Of a stretch of 56,103 nt of DNA, positions 24,503 to 36,613 are shown in pieces. The notes under the pieces were generated by a model. That model did not search any database. It was not told the origin of the DNA and saw only the letters and a list, made by a program, of their open reading frames with translations. Every line of letters begins with the position of its first letter. Positions within the stretch are counted from its first letter, which is position 1. Both the position numbers and the translations under genes were made by a program. The stretch comes from Myxococcales bacterium (GTDB lineage: Bacteria > Myxococcota_A > Polyangia > Fen-1088): the NCBI GenBank assembly GCA_025350815.1, contig JANXXE010000069.1:1-56103 (forward strand). Direction: 5' to 3'.

Positions 24503-25660
24503 GTGCGCACACGGCGAGGGATCGCGGCGCTGCTGGGTGCCCTGTGTCTGGCGGCCGGAAGCTGTGATCGCCCGACAACGGATGGGTCGCGTCTGGAGGG
24601 GCCCCGTATCTGGATGACGGCGCCGTCGCAGATGCCCGCATGGATCGCGCCTACCGGGCGTCTTGACGACGATGTCGTATCGGTGACGATCCTTGCGACA
24701 GCGACCACACGCACAAGGGTGTCGATCGAAGTGCGAGACGCCGCCGATGCGTTGCTGGTCGATATCGACGCGCCCGAACAATCGCCCAACCGGGTGCTGG
24801 GCACGACGGCGGGTGTGCTGTCGGGGACGATTCCCTCGTCCAGCGCCGCGTTGCCGCTGGCCGGCAATTATCGCGTGGGCGCATCGGCCACGGGCGATGG
24901 GGATGTCGTTGTGTCTGTGTGGACCAAGCACGCGTCGTCGGGGCATCGCGCGCCGCGCACGCAAGACCTGCCGCTGGTTGTATTCACGGTGGGCGATACC
25001 CGGCCCGACGAGGTGCGCCTGTCGATTGCACTGGGCGAGATCGGCCGGATCTGGCGAACGGCCGGAATCGAAATCGGCGAGCCGGCCAGGGCGCGCATCG
25101 ACGGCTCGGAGGGCACCCGTTTTGAGCGCCTGCAGATCGTGCCGACGCTGGGCAGTGATAGCCCGCAGCTTGGTGAGCTGTTGCGGCTGTCTGCGCGCGC
25201 GCCCGCCCCGGGTCTGTCGCTGTTTCTTGTCGGCGACATCAGCTCGGCATCGGGCAGCGCGATCTGGGCGCTGTCAGGCGGCATCCCGGTGCCACCCGTC
25301 GCTGGCACCATCCGGTCGGGCATCGCTGTCAACGCCACGCTGGTGGACGTGGATCCGGTGCGGGCCGGTCAGGTGATCGCACACGAGATCGGCCACGCGT
25401 TGGGTCTGTTCCACACCACCGAAGGACCGATTCTGCGTGCGGCGGGGACCGGCGCGCCGCGGGCGCTGCACGATCAGCTTTTGGATACGCCCGAGTGTCC
25501 CGCGCAGGCAGACGTGGCGCCGGCCGACGGTGTCCTGTCCGCCGGGGAATGTGAGGACCACGATGCTGGCAATCTGATGTTCTGGGCGGCAACGCGGGGC
25601 GCTTCGTCCTTGAGCGCGGCACAGGCGGACATCGCCCGTCGAAGCGCCCTGTGCCGGTGA
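24503..25660 (+). CDS. metzincin metalloprotease-like lipoprotein
   Basis: The 385-residue protein has a signal peptide with lipobox-like AAGSC. The zinc motif HEIGHALGLFH (about residues 294-304) fits HExxHxxGxxH, and AGNLMFWA near residue 355 supplies the Met-turn. Several beta strands precede the catalytic domain. It is a predicted extracellular protease, but its substrate is unknown. The start is a GTG, 9 nt after the ClpX-like stop. Two Cys near the zinc domain may form a disulfide. Confidence 0.8.
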   Translation: MRTRRGIAALLGALCLAAGSCDRPTTDGSRLEGPRIWMTAPSQMPAWIAPTGRLDDDVVSVTILATATTRTRVSIEVRDAADALLVDIDAPEQSPNRVLGTTAGVLSGTIPSSSAALPLAGNYRVGASATGDGDVVVSVWTKHASSGHRAPRTQDLPLVVFTVGDTRPDEVRLSIALGEIGRIWRTAGIEIGEPARARIDGSEGTRFERLQIVPTLGSDSPQLGELLRLSARAPAPGLSLFLVGDISSASGSAIWALSGGIPVPPVAGTIRSGIAVNATLVDVDPVRAGQVIAHEIGHALGLFHTTEGPILRAAGTGAPRALHDQLLDTPECPAQADVAPADGVLSAGECEDHDAGNLMFWAATRGASSLSAAQADIARRSALCR

Positions 25661-25884
25661 TCGCGCGACCCTCGACACACCAAAGCGATGGTGATGAGTC
25701 TGCGACCGTCCCTTTTGGCATCGTCGCCGGCATCGTGTTGTGGCGCGGGAAGCCGGTAGGCCCCTACATAATGCGACTTTTGGGCAAGGACCTGCTGGCC
25801 CGAAAAATGAACCGCGGACAGTCGTCCACCTACTGGAAGACTGTCGAGCCCCCCGAAGCCGGCTCGATCGAGAGACCCTACTAG
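25657..25884 (+). pseudogene. probable remnant of an SxtJ-like membrane protein gene
   Basis: The frame encodes 75 residues from a GTG in a GTGA overlap. Its C-terminal part, IMRLLGKDLLARKMNRGQSS followed by TYW and ending ERPY, closely resembles the conserved tail of SxtJ-type proteins. Intact homologues have about 130 residues with membrane helices before this tail; here only about 25 hydrophobic or unrelated residues precede it. I read it as a decayed gene, possibly the left edge of a lost polysaccharide cluster. It could also be a short functional protein. Confidence 0.4.
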
Positions 25885-25978
25885 CCGCGCCGGTTGCCGC
25901 CTGGATCAACGCGCTCAACCGGGGTGGGAACGGTCAGGCGATCGAGGGCTTGGGTATCTCAGCTCTTGCATCGGGCCG

Positions 25979-25993
25979 TTACATACGATGTAA
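25979..25993 (+). promoter_or_regulatory. inverted repeat ahead of the methyltransferase gene
   Basis: ttacat-acg-atgtaa is a perfect 6-bp inverted repeat with a 3-bp spacer, ending 10 bp before the GTG start at 26004. It could be an operator. The rest of the gap from 25885 to 26003 shows nothing else I can support. Confidence 0.4.
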
Positions 25994-26003
25994 GTGTAGC
26001 AAC

Positions 26004-26651
26004 GTGAAGCTTGGTTCCCTGGCCCGCAAGCTGCTTGGTGAGCGGTTTTTCCCGCGTGCCGGACGCGCCTACCGATCGGTGTTCGTGGACCTGCGCAAGG
26101 TCATCGCCACCCTGCCCGCCCTGCCTGACGGCTGCCACATCCTGGACATTGGCGGTGGCGACGGGGACGTCATCAACCTGTTGCTGGCCCGGTTCGCCAG
26201 CGCGCGGGTCACGATGATCGATCTGGCGACGAACATCGGGGGCAGCCTGAGCACCACGGTCGCTGACCGCGTTCGCGTGCTGCCGGGACTGAGTCTGGCG
26301 GCCTACGCGCAGCAGGACGCGGGCCCGCGACCGGGCGCCGTGATCATCAGCGACGTCATTCACCACATTCCGCCCGCGGCACGCCCGGCCTTCTTCGGTG
26401 ATCTGCGGAACTTCGTCGGCGACGCCCCGGTCAAGCTGATCGTCAAGGACGTGGAGCCGGGGCATCCCCTGGCCTGGCTGGGCTACATGTCCGATCGGTT
26501 GATCAGCGGCGATCCGAACGTCAGCCTGGTTAGCCGGGAAGAAGTGTCCCGCCTGGTGCGCGCGACCTTTCCCAAAGCCGCCGTCCGGGAAACCGCTCTG
26601 CACCAGGTGAACCCGCCCAACTACAGTTTGGTCTTCGACCTGGCCGGCTGA
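26004..26651 (+). CDS. class I SAM-dependent methyltransferase
   Basis: The 215-residue product has LDIGGGDGDVINLLLARF (SAM-binding motif I, about residues 48-65), a motif II with VTMIDL, and VIISDVIHHIPP (motif IV) before a VKLIVKDVEPG strand. The substrate is unknown. I chose the GTG at 26004, which starts just before LGSLARKLLGERFFPR, because upstream sequence in the frame (from 25740) is not protein-like. The gene follows the SxtJ-like remnant, and lipid or sugar substrates would fit that context. Confidence 0.75.
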   Translation: MKLGSLARKLLGERFFPRAGRAYRSVFVDLRKVIATLPALPDGCHILDIGGGDGDVINLLLARFASARVTMIDLATNIGGSLSTTVADRVRVLPGLSLAAYAQQDAGPRPGAVIISDVIHHIPPAARPAFFGDLRNFVGDAPVKLIVKDVEPGHPLAWLGYMSDRLISGDPNVSLVSREEVSRLVRATFPKAAVRETALHQVNPPNYSLVFDLAG

Positions 26652-26698
26652 AACGCCCGCCCGCTCCGTGGTGGGCTAGACCATCTGCCACCGCGGCG

Positions 26699-27712
26699 TC
26701 AGGGCAGCTTGGGCGCCTTCGGGTCCGGCATCGTGCCGTCCAGCGCCTTCAAGAATTCGATCAGGTCCTTCTTCTCGGCGGCCGTCAGCTGGATGCCGCC
26801 TTTGATCTTCTCGTCGAGGCCCGGGTTGTCGAAGGGCTTGTCGAAGTAGTCGACGACCTCGGCCAGCGTGGCGAAACGGCCGTCGTGCATATACGGCCCG
26901 CTCTTCGAAACGGCGCGCAGGCTGGGGACCTTGAAGGCGCCCTTCATGGCGGGGTTGGCGGCGTCTACCTTGCCGCGGCCCGGATCGGGCGTGGGCTGAT
27001 CCATGCCGATACCGATGTTCTTGAATTCCCACGCGGTCAGGGCGAATCCTGCGTGGCACAGTGAGCATTTCGCCTTGTTCTTGAATAGCTCCGCGCCGCG
27101 CTTTTGCGCCGCCGTGTACGCCTTGGCGTCGCCTGCCTCTGCCTTGTCGTAGCGCGAGCCGCCCGTCACCAGTGTGCGCGTGTACGAGGCCAGCGCCTTG
27201 ACGACGTTGTCCGGGGTCGGCCCCTCGCCGAAGACCTTTTCGAACTGCGACTTGTAGCCCGGGATTTCGGCCAGTCGCTTGGCCGCCTCGCCCGCGCCCG
27301 CGTCGTCCTTGAGACCCATCTGCCCGCGCCAGGCGGCCGCAATCTGCTTTTCCAGCGTGGCCGCGCGACCGTCCCAGTAATAGGCCGTGTTGTAGGCGAC
27401 GTTCAGCACCGTCGGCGTGTTCCGCGTGTTCATGCTGCCGTCATCCTTCTTCGACAGCTTTTGCCCATCCGCCCAGCCCTTGTCGGGCAAATGACAGCTA
27501 TGGCACGAGGTCTGACCCGACTTGGACAGGCGGCCGTCCCAGAACAGCTGGTGCCCGAGCGCAACCTTCTCGGGTGTCTGCGCGTTGTCGGCCGGGGTTG
27601 GAATCTCTGGTAGCCCCAGCGGCAGCTTCGCGGCGGCGGCCAGCGAGATCCCGGCGGACGGGCCACACAGAAGCATGACAAGGCACGAAACTCTGATACC
27701 CATTCGACGCAT
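26699..27712 (-). CDS. di-haem cytochrome c peroxidase (CCP/MauG family)
   Basis: The 337-residue product has a Sec signal and two haem motifs, CHSCH near residue 75 and CSLCH near residue 215. GQKLSKKDDGSMNTRNTPTV, AYYWDGRAATLEKQ and PYMHDGRFATLAEVVDYF are typical of bacterial CCP/MauG. It is periplasmic and reduces hydrogen peroxide or oxidises a protein partner. The start at 27712 has AGGAGG at 7 nt. No maturation genes are nearby. Confidence 0.9.
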   Translation of the reverse strand: MRRMGIRVSCLVMLLCGPSAGISLAAAAKLPLGLPEIPTPADNAQTPEKVALGHQLFWDGRLSKSGQTSCHSCHLPDKGWADGQKLSKKDDGSMNTRNTPTVLNVAYNTAYYWDGRAATLEKQIAAAWRGQMGLKDDAGAGEAAKRLAEIPGYKSQFEKVFGEGPTPDNVVKALASYTRTLVTGGSRYDKAEAGDAKAYTAAQKRGAELFKNKAKCSLCHAGFALTAWEFKNIGIGMDQPTPDPGRGKVDAANPAMKGAFKVPSLRAVSKSGPYMHDGRFATLAEVVDYFDKPFDNPGLDEKIKGGIQLTAAEKKDLIEFLKALDGTMPDPKAPKLP

Positions 27713-27817
27713 CGGTTCCTCCTGGCGCGTTGACAGGCCACAGAGATAGGCCGAAACGCGCCGGTTATCAACCAGACGTGGATTCAACTGTGATGGCGGC
27801 CTCGGGCAGGGGGCCCG

Positions 27818-28819
27818 TCACGCGTCGGGGCCGGCGTGGTGGCAGGCGACCGGGTGAGAATCGGCGCCGCCCAGAAAAGGGGACAGGGCAGGGCGCACGG
27901 TCCGACAGCGTTCATCGCGCATCGACGCGTACAGCGGACAGCGCGGATGAAACGCGCAACCCGGCGGTGGGTCAAGCGGCGACGGCGGATCGCCGTCGAG
28001 AACAATGCGCAGGCGGCGGCGCGCCGGATCGGGGCTGGGCACGGCGGACAGCAACGCGCGCGTGTAGGGGTGCGCGGCGTGCTCGTACACCTCGGCCACC
28101 GGACCGGTCTCGACGATGCGGCCGAGGTACATCACAGCCACGCGGTGGGCAAGGATCTTGACCACCCGAAGGTCATGCGAGACGAACAAGAAAGACAGGC
28201 CATCTTGCGTCTGCAGATCGACCAGCAGATTGACGATCTGGGCCTGGATGGAAACGTCGAGGGCGGAAATGGGCTCGTCTGCCACCACGAACACGGGGCC
28301 CGAGGCCAGGGCCCGTGCGATGCCCAGCCGCTGCCGTTGGCCGCCCGAGAATTCGTGCGGAAAGCGGCCGAGGCTTTCGTCCGGCAGGCCGACCCGCGCC
28401 AGCAGCTCGGTAACCCGGGCCCGCCGCGCGCCGGGGCCGGTGGCGAGTTCATGGATGACCAACGGCTCGGCGACGATTTCCTCGGCCTTCATGCGCGGAT
28501 TCAGCGAGCCGACCGGATCCTGGAAGATGATCTGCATCCGGCGGCGCGCCTGGCGCAACTCGGCCGGCGCCAGGTCAAGCAGGTTCACGCCCTCGAAGCG
28601 CAAAAGTCCCGACGTCGGCTCGATGAGGCGCAGCAGGCAGCGACCAAGGGTGCTTTTGCCCGAACCTGATTCGCCCACCAGCGCCAGCGTCTCGCCCCGT
28701 CCAACTTGTAGCGACACGCCATCGACGGCGTGGACCGTACGACGCGGGCCGCCGACAAGTCCCCCGCCCTGCGCGAAGTGCTTGACCAGATCTTGCGCCT
28801 CGACCAGCGGCTGCACCAC
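27818..28819 (-). CDS. oppF: oligopeptide/dipeptide ABC transporter ATPase, OppF type
   Basis: The 333-residue ATPase has Walker A GESGSGKS, signature SGGQRQR, Walker [14 protein letters not shown] and the C-terminal oligopeptide extension [11 protein letters not shown], which carries Cys. It couples ATP hydrolysis to peptide import with OppD, encoded immediately upstream. The start is not certain: GTG codons at 28819 and 28849 and further upstream are possible. No permease or binding-protein gene of the same transporter lies in this window. Confidence 0.88.
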   Translation of the reverse strand: MVQPLVEAQDLVKHFAQGGGLVGGPRRTVHAVDGVSLQVGRGETLALVGESGSGKSTLGRCLLRLIEPTSGLLRFEGVNLLDLAPAELRQARRRMQIIFQDPVGSLNPRMKAEEIVAEPLVIHELATGPGARRARVTELLARVGLPDESLGRFPHEFSGGQRQRLGIARALASGPVFVVADEPISALDVSIQAQIVNLLVDLQTQDGLSFLFVSHDLRVVKILAHRVAVMYLGRIVETGPVAEVYEHAAHPYTRALLSAVPSPDPARRRLRIVLDGDPPSPLDPPPGCAFHPRCPLYASMRDERCRTVRPALSPFLGGADSHPVACHHAGPDA

Positions 28820-28881
28820 GATGAGCGCGCAAGCCTGACACAGTTCCACCCGCCGGCCAAAAGCGTCCGGGCGCGTGCGGA

Positions 28882-29871
28882 TCAGATCGGGTGCAGGCAG
28901 CGGACGTGGTGACGGCCGTCGGGCAGTGGGTCGAAAGAAGGGATGGTCTGGCGGCAATCCGCAGCGGCGTGGCCGCAGCGATCGGCGAAAGCGCAGCCGG
29001 CGGGCGCTCGACCGAGGGCAGGCACCGTGCCGGGGATCTCCTGCAGGCGTTTGCGACCGTCGCCCTTGCTGGGCGCATCGAGAGTCCGCATGGCGGACAA
29101 AAGACCCGCCGTGTACGGATGCCGCGCCTGCGCAAACAGCTGTTTCACCGGCGCCGCCTCGACGATGCGTCCGGCGTACATCACGGCCACGTCGTCGCAG
29201 GTTTCAGCCACGACGCCCAGATCGTGGGTGATCAACAGCAGCGCCATGCCCAGCTCGCGCCGCAGCCGCCCGAGCAATTCGAGAATCTGCGCCTGCACGG
29301 TCACGTCCAGCGCGGTGGTCGGCTCGTCAGCGACCAGCAGCGTGGGTCTGCACGCGAGAGCCATCGCGATCATCGCCCGCTGTTTCATGCCGCCCGAAAA
29401 CTGGTGGGGATAGGCGCGGGCCCGCTCGGCAGGCGCGGGAATTCCCACTTGCTCAAGCAATTCGACCGCTGCCGCGAAGGCCTGCTTTTTCGACAGGCCC
29501 GCGTGAACGCGCAATGGCTCGCCCACCTGGTCGCCGATGGTCACGACCGGATTCAGCGCGGCCGAAGGTTCTTGAAAAACCATCGCCATGCGCCGACCTC
29601 GCACCTGGCGCAGCTCGGGCTCGGGCGCTTGCGCGAGGTCGCGACCCTCGAACCAGATCTCGCCACTGGCGACACGAACGCGTGGGGCCGCCAGCAGGCG
29701 CAGCAGGGACATCGCCGTCAGCGACTTGCCGCAGCCCGATTCACCGACGAGACCGAGGGCCTGGCCGGCTTGTAGGTCGAACGAGACGTCGTTGACGGCG
29801 GGCACATCTTTGGATCCCAGTCGCACCGTTGTGACCAGCCGCCGCACGCTCAGCAACGGGGTGGCGTTCAT
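28882..29871 (-). CDS. oppD: oligopeptide/dipeptide ABC transporter ATPase, OppD type
   Basis: The 329-residue ATPase has Walker A GESGCGKS, signature FSGGMKQR, Walker [13 protein letters not shown] and C-terminal [11 protein letters not shown]. It pairs with OppF downstream. It overlaps the LolA-like gene upstream by 4 nt (ATGA). The partner permeases must be encoded elsewhere. Confidence 0.9.
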   Translation of the reverse strand: MNATPLLSVRRLVTTVRLGSKDVPAVNDVSFDLQAGQALGLVGESGCGKSLTAMSLLRLLAAPRVRVASGEIWFEGRDLAQAPEPELRQVRGRRMAMVFQEPSAALNPVVTIGDQVGEPLRVHAGLSKKQAFAAAVELLEQVGIPAPAERARAYPHQFSGGMKQRAMIAMALACRPTLLVADEPTTALDVTVQAQILELLGRLRRELGMALLLITHDLGVVAETCDDVAVMYAGRIVEAAPVKQLFAQARHPYTAGLLSAMRTLDAPSKGDGRKRLQEIPGTVPALGRAPAGCAFADRCGHAAADCRQTIPSFDPLPDGRHHVRCLHPI

Positions 29872-30758
29872 CGGCTTCGGCAGGGGATGGTTTCGATGGC
29901 GATTCCGGGTGGTGCGGTCAGCGCGAAGGCCTCGTCGCGCAGGGGGCCGTTGACGACGCGATCGTTCTTCACCTTGATCTCGACGCCATCATCGAAGGAT
30001 TTGCCGGGCTCGGCGAAGCGAATCAGCGACGGCAGCGACAGGCTGCCGACAGTTTCGAAACGATCGTAGCCGACGCGCCAACGGCCGGTGCGTCCCGCTA
30101 TCTGGCCCTCGACTGCAACGACGTCGGGGGCGCCGCCCGATGGGGGGCGCCGCAGGCTGACCCACAAGTGTGTGGTGGCGTCGCCTGTCGACGACGCTGA
30201 TTGCAGTTCCAGCACATCCGCGCGCAGCGCCCCGTCCCAGGTCAGTTGCACAGGGCGGGCGTCGGCCGCAATCGGTGCATCGCCCAGCAGCACGGCCGCG
30301 ATTTCGCGCGGGACAAGGGGAATACGAATCAGCGTGGCGACGCTTTGCGGACACGCAAGACCCTGCTTGAACACGCCGTGCTGCATGTCGAAGAACGAAA
30401 ATCCGGTTCCGTCGGTGACCAGAACCGCCACCGTTCCGCGCAGGCTGACCTCGGCCTCGAAGCGCAGGCGCCCGGTCCGGTCCACCAGCATCAGGACGGT
30501 CGCCGCAAAACGATCATCGCCCAGCCAGCTGGTGGTGCGCGTCTGGATGTTGAGGGTGCGCAACGCGGTCTGCCGGGTGCGCAGGGCGGCCAGCAGATCG
30601 TCGGCGGTGGGTGCAGGGTAGGGTCGCTGCGCGATCACGGCGGGTGCGCAGCCCACGATCAAGAACACCCCCAAGAACACCCCGGCCCATGTGCATGGAA
30701 GGGCCCATGTCCACCGCCGCGAGCGGGTCGTTGCCGCCCCGGTCACCGCCCCGGTCAC
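29868..30758 (-). CDS. LolA/DUF4292-like outer-membrane lipoprotein
   Basis: The 296-residue product has a signal with lipobox LIVGC and a mature part of beta-strand character. A LRTRQTALRTLNIQTRTTSW opening and ATVLMLVDRTGRLRFEAEVS, with VTDGTGFSFFDMQHGVFKQG, resemble LolA/LolB or DUF4292 proteins. These have a half-barrel that carries lipid or lipoproteins. The GTG start overlaps the upstream TPR lipoprotein stop by 4 nt. Confidence 0.65.
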   Translation of the reverse strand: MTGAVTGAATTRSRRWTWALPCTWAGVFLGVFLIVGCAPAVIAQRPYPAPTADDLLAALRTRQTALRTLNIQTRTTSWLGDDRFAATVLMLVDRTGRLRFEAEVSLRGTVAVLVTDGTGFSFFDMQHGVFKQGLACPQSVATLIRIPLVPREIAAVLLGDAPIAADARPVQLTWDGALRADVLELQSASSTGDATTHLWVSLRRPPSGGAPDVVAVEGQIAGRTGRWRVGYDRFETVGSLSLPSLIRFAEPGKSFDDGVEIKVKNDRVVNGPLRDEAFALTAPPGIAIETIPCRSR

Positions 30759-32496
30759 CGCCCGGGCGCCTTTCGCGCACTCAGACGTACCAGATCCGCT
30801 TCGAGTCTTCGCCGCAGGATGTCCTCGGGACGCCGGTCGAGCGCGTTCGTCATGAGCTCGATGGCGCGGGCCGTCTGGCCGCGCTTGGCGTACAGCTGGC
30901 CTAGATGGGCCAGCACCTCGGCATCGTCGGGTTCAAGCCGTCCGGCCTGTTCGAGGAACAGGGCCGCCCTGTCAGTGTCGCCTGCGTGGAACGCGACCCA
31001 GCCCAGGCTGTCGATGATTGAACCCGAGCCTGGTTCCATCGCCAGCGCGGTCGTCAAGCGTTGCCGGGCAAGCGGCAGATCATGATCGTGGTCGGCGGCG
31101 ACGAAGCCCCAGAAGTTCAAGGCCTCAACGCTGCCGGGATCCTTGGCGAACATGCGCGCGCTGGTTTGCAGGGCCGCTTGCCACTGGCCCCGCCGTTCGT
31201 CGATGGCCGCGCGTGCCAGGGCCAGCCGCGCGTTACCGGGGTGGCGACCCAGCGCCCCGTCCAGCTGCGCGAGGCCCCGGGTGGCGTTGCCCTGCTTTTC
31301 GTCGAGGGTGGCCAGCGCCACCGCCAGTTCGACGTCCAGGCGATCGTCCTTCGGGTCGGGCTTGATGTCCCCCAGCGCCCGCGCCGCCGCCGCGAATTGT
31401 CCGTCGTTGCGCAAGACGCCGGCCGCCTGCAGGCGGGCCTCGGCAAACAATTCAGACGTCGTCGGCACGTCGAGGTACGCGGCGACGGCTTCCTTGTGCT
31501 TGCCCTGATCTTCGAGGGCCTGGCCGCGCGCCAGCGCCAGGGTCCGCTTGACGTCCGCATCACCAGCCAAGGTCTCGTCGATAAGCTTCAAGATCCTCTC
31601 GGGCCGCTTGACCGCCCGTTCCAGCGTCAGGCGCGCCGGCAGCGTTTCGTCCGCAACGTCCGAGGCGCCCAACTCGTCGGCCAGCGCGCGCGCCGCCTTC
31701 GTGTCCCCGAGACCCATCAGGAAGCGCGCGTACGCTGTCGCGATTTCGAGCGATCCTTCCGAGCGCTCTAGCGCCTCGTCGAAACGGCTGCGCGCCCCTG
31801 CCACTTGGCCCTGGGCGGCGTGCAGCCAGGCCGACAGCAGCAGGGCATCGACCTGGTTCGGCTCCTCGTTGATGGCCTCCGAGACGCGCGCCTGCGCCTC
31901 GTCGACATCCCCCAGCGCCCAGGCGACGCCAGCCAGCCGCACGCGTGCCGTCGCGGAATGGGGCGCAGACTGGCACAGCACGCGCAGCGTGTCCCGCGCG
32001 TCGGCCACCCGCAGGGCCAGAATCTGCGCTTCGGCCAGCTCAAGGTAGACAGCCTCGGCCTCCGTCGGGTGGTCGGAAAAATGCGCCATCTTGACCGCCT
32101 GTTCGAGGGGGGCGATCGCTCCGGGCGGATCACCGCGCGTCTGGCGCAAATGGGCGTCCGCCACCAACCCGTCAACGGTGGTCTCGATTGCCAGGGACGC
32201 GGCCACCGCCACGGCCGCCTCGGCAACGCGGTCAAGGTGCAGCAGTGCCTCCGCCAAACGCGCGTGCAGCTCTGGCGCGTCCCGGTCGGTAATCAGGGCA
32301 CGCCCGAGCTCGGCCGCGGCGTCCGCCCAGCGCCCTTCTTCCTCGTACAAGGCCGCCCGGGCGGCGTGCTCGTAGGCGTCCGCGTCGACCGAACGGGTGG
32401 TCACGACCCGACCGTCGACGACCTTCGTGATGGGCGGCGGCTGCGTGGCGCAGCCACACAGGGCGCCCACAAGGGCCGCAGCGACGGCGCGGGCTT

Positions 32497-32500
<4 letters not shown>
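30755..32500 (-). CDS. TPR-repeat lipoprotein
   Basis: The 581-residue product has a short signal with a lipobox-like LCGC and is otherwise almost wholly TPR repeats, about a dozen; clear ones are [20 protein letters not shown] and [20 protein letters not shown]. It resembles the long TPR proteins often found in exopolysaccharide or type IV pilus loci. The GTG start overlaps the carboxylase stop as GTGA. Its partner is unknown. Confidence 0.8.
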
Positions 32501-34056
<1,556 letters not shown>

Positions 34057-34063
34057 GGGTTCC

Positions 34064-34399
34064 TTATATGTGTGGCAATCCCAAACGCGAAAGAACGTAG
34101 CGCGTGAGGATCGCCCGTGGCCCTTCGGTAACCTGGAAGAATCGCAGTCCGCAGCCGCCGCGCTCGCCGTCTTCCTCGGCGGCCTCGCCCGTCGTCTCGA
34201 CGTGGGCGCGCAGGACCAGGGGCGCCTCGCCGTCGGGCAAGGCGAATCGAACCGACACCTCGCGGCCAATTTCGAAGGGCGCCGGTCGTTCCAGACGCAG
34301 GCCCTCGACGGCAACCGATTCGCACAGACGGTAGACGCGCTGGTCGGGGGCGCGCACCTCGACGGGCACGGCGACGGGTGCTTCAAGTCCAAAGCCCAT
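34064..34399 (-). CDS. PilZ-domain-like protein
   Basis: This is a 111-residue single-domain protein with strands [40 protein letters not shown] and GCGLRFFQV. Together they suggest a PilZ-type barrel for cyclic-di-GMP-linked control. The canonical N-terminal RxxxR motif is not obvious, so nucleotide binding is uncertain. It is 7 nt upstream of the carboxylase gene. Confidence 0.6.
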   Translation of the reverse strand: MGFGLEAPVAVPVEVRAPDQRVYRLCESVAVEGLRLERPAPFEIGREVSVRFALPDGEAPLVLRAHVETTGEAAEEDGERGGCGLRFFQVTEGPRAILTRYVLSRLGLPHI

Positions 34400-34523
34400 G
34401 GGTTCGAAGCAAAAGTTACCACAGGCCCCCGCGCGGGCTGTCTATCAGGTCGACCGTCACGTCGTCTTCCCCGGGGCGGCGATCCGTGCCACGGTTGCCT
34501 TCCGGCACGCCAGGAAGGCCTCC

Positions 34524-36605
34524 ATGTCGACCCCGACCCAGGTTCCGACGTCATTATCCGCCGACCTTGTGCTGCGGCATTACCCCGAGGCGGCGCGAAA
34601 GCACCGCCGCCTGCGTGACCTGCCCGGCCTGCTCGATCGCTTTTGTGCCGCAGAGACCCTGCGTGGACAGCTGGACGCACTTGAACGCCTGGTCCGCTGG
34701 CTGTGCGTGTCCGACGCTTCGATTCCCGAGGCCGACGGGGCGGTGGCACCAACCCCCGCGCCCTGGCGGCGGCTGGGCGTGCTGCTGGGCATTCTCGAAG
34801 GGGGGCCCGAGGTGCGCGCCGCGGTGGTCAGTGCGCTGGCCGCGGTAATTCAAGCAACCGACGCTGTGCCGCTGCTGGCGCAGACGGGGCTTGCCAACGA
34901 TCGGGGTCTCATAAACGAGACGATGGATCGTCTGTTTCGGCGTCTGTTGCCCGCGCCGCGCGACGAACACGATCTGGCGCGGCTGGTGTTGCGGCTGTTT
35001 CCGTCGGACAACGAGGTCGCCTGGGTCGATGGCATGCCGCCCGATCTGTTCGCGCGGCTGGGTGAAGCGCTGGACGCGGGCAGCGCGGATTCGCCCTGGC
35101 AGCCGCTGGCCGTCGCAGGTGGCGATTCGTTCTGCCTGCTGGGTGCGCGCGCGCAGGCGCTGGGTCTGTCCGAGGATGTCCGCCTGCGCAGCCGGCCGCA
35201 GCCGCCGCGTGCCGCCCCCTTCTTTCGGTTGCCGCGCAGCGGGGACGCCCTGCTGGACGTGGTGCCGCTGTCGTCAGTCGAACGCATCGGGGCCGAACGC
35301 ACGTGGCGCGCGGACGTCACCGCGTGCCGCGAAGAAATGCGCGGCGTGTACGAACATCTTGAGGCGACTGGCGTCAGCATCGACGTGGTCTACGGACTCG
35401 AAGTCATCGAACAGTGTCTGGCGCGTATGGAGGCCCTGATGGCCTGTCTGGCCGCGACGCCGGGACCCGAGCGACTGGTGGCGGCACACCGGCTGCTGGT
35501 CGTCCTGGTGCGCGCGCGACAGGCCGAGCAGAGCCTGCGTCTGTTGATGCACGCCAACCTGCGCCTGTTGGCGCGCAAGATCATCGAACGCGCGGGCCAG
35601 ACCGGCGAGCACTACATCACGACCACGCGCCGCGAGTACTGGTTGTTGCTGGCCTCGGCGGCCGGCGGCGGCGTGCTGACTTCGGGCACGGCCGCGCTGA
35701 AGCTGGCCATTTCCGCACAGCACTTCCCGCTGTTCGTGGAGGGATTCCTGTCGGGCTGCAACTACGCCCTGTCCTTCATCATCATGCAGCTGTGTGGGTT
35801 CACCCTGGCGACCAAGCAGCCGTCGATGACCGCGGCCACGCTGGCCGGGATCATTCGCGATTCGTCGGGCCCGGCCGCGATCGACGAACTGGCCACGCAT
35901 GTGGCACGCATCTGCCGGTCGCAGCTGGCCGCCGCCATTGGCAACATCAGCACCGTTGCCGTTGCGGCGCTGGGCCTGGACACACTGTGGCGCTGGCGGT
36001 TTGGACATTCGCTGGTGGATGTGGCCAAGGCGCAGTCGGTCCTGGCGTCGTTGCATCCGACCAAAAGTCTGACCTTCTGGTACGCGATGATCACCGGAGG
36101 CATCCTGTGGCTGTCCAGCCTTGCCGCGGGCTGGATAGAAAACTGGGCGGTTTATCGCCGCTTGCCCCAGGCCATTGCCGAACACCGCGTGGGCCGCTGG
36201 CTGGGTGAGGGCACCATGCGCTGGCTGGCCGACGCGTTTGCCCGCAACATTTCTGGTGTCGGCGGCAGTGTGGCGCTGGGTTTCATGCTGGGCATGGCGC
36301 CGGTCCTGGGACAATTCTTTGGCCTGCCCATCGATGTGCGGCACGTGACGCTGTCGACGGGGACGCTGGTCCTGGCGGTGGCGGCGCACGGGCCCGCGAT
36401 GCTGAAGGATGCGGCGTTTTTGTGGGGCCTGGCCGGCATCGGAGTCATCTTCGTCTGCAATCTGGGTGTCAGCTTCACGCTGGCGCTGACCGTCGCGCTG
36501 CGCGCGCGAGAAGTCTCCGGCCAGGCCCGCCTGCGGGTGGCCGGTGCCCTGCTGCGTCGGTTCCTGCGCGCGCCCCGGGAATTCCTGGGCCCGCCGCCGG
36601 GATAG
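34524..36605 (+). CDS. Gcr-type 'site-specific recombinase' family membrane protein
   Basis: The 693-residue protein has a soluble helical N-terminal half (about 1-360) and a C-terminal half with several transmembrane helices. Recognisable stretches are [40 protein letters not shown] and [20 protein letters not shown]. This matches the PF10136-type family annotated as site-specific recombinase after gonococcal Gcr. No tyrosine- or serine-recombinase catalytic motif is visible, and the membrane helices argue against a DNA recombinase. Its true function is open. The ATG at 34524 has AGGAAGG upstream. Confidence 0.7.
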   Translation: MSTPTQVPTSLSADLVLRHYPEAARKHRRLRDLPGLLDRFCAAETLRGQLDALERLVRWLCVSDASIPEADGAVAPTPAPWRRLGVLLGILEGGPEVRAAVVSALAAVIQATDAVPLLAQTGLANDRGLINETMDRLFRRLLPAPRDEHDLARLVLRLFPSDNEVAWVDGMPPDLFARLGEALDAGSADSPWQPLAVAGGDSFCLLGARAQALGLSEDVRLRSRPQPPRAAPFFRLPRSGDALLDVVPLSSVERIGAERTWRADVTACREEMRGVYEHLEATGVSIDVVYGLEVIEQCLARMEALMACLAATPGPERLVAAHRLLVVLVRARQAEQSLRLLMHANLRLLARKIIERAGQTGEHYITTTRREYWLLLASAAGGGVLTSGTAALKLAISAQHFPLFVEGFLSGCNYALSFIIMQLCGFTLATKQPSMTAATLAGIIRDSSGPAAIDELATHVARICRSQLAAAIGNISTVAVAALGLDTLWRWRFGHSLVDVAKAQSVLASLHPTKSLTFWYAMITGGILWLSSLAAGWIENWAVYRRLPQAIAEHRVGRWLGEGTMRWLADAFARNISGVGGSVALGFMLGMAPVLGQFFGLPIDVRHVTLSTGTLVLAVAAHGPAMLKDAAFLWGLAGIGVIFVCNLGVSFTLALTVALRAREVSGQARLRVAGALLRRFLRAPREFLGPPPG

Positions 36606-36613
36606 GGGCCGGA

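Noticed and set aside
34524-36605. Integrase of a mobile element
   Set aside because: The protein has membrane helices and no recombinase active-site residues; no att sites or transposase nearby.
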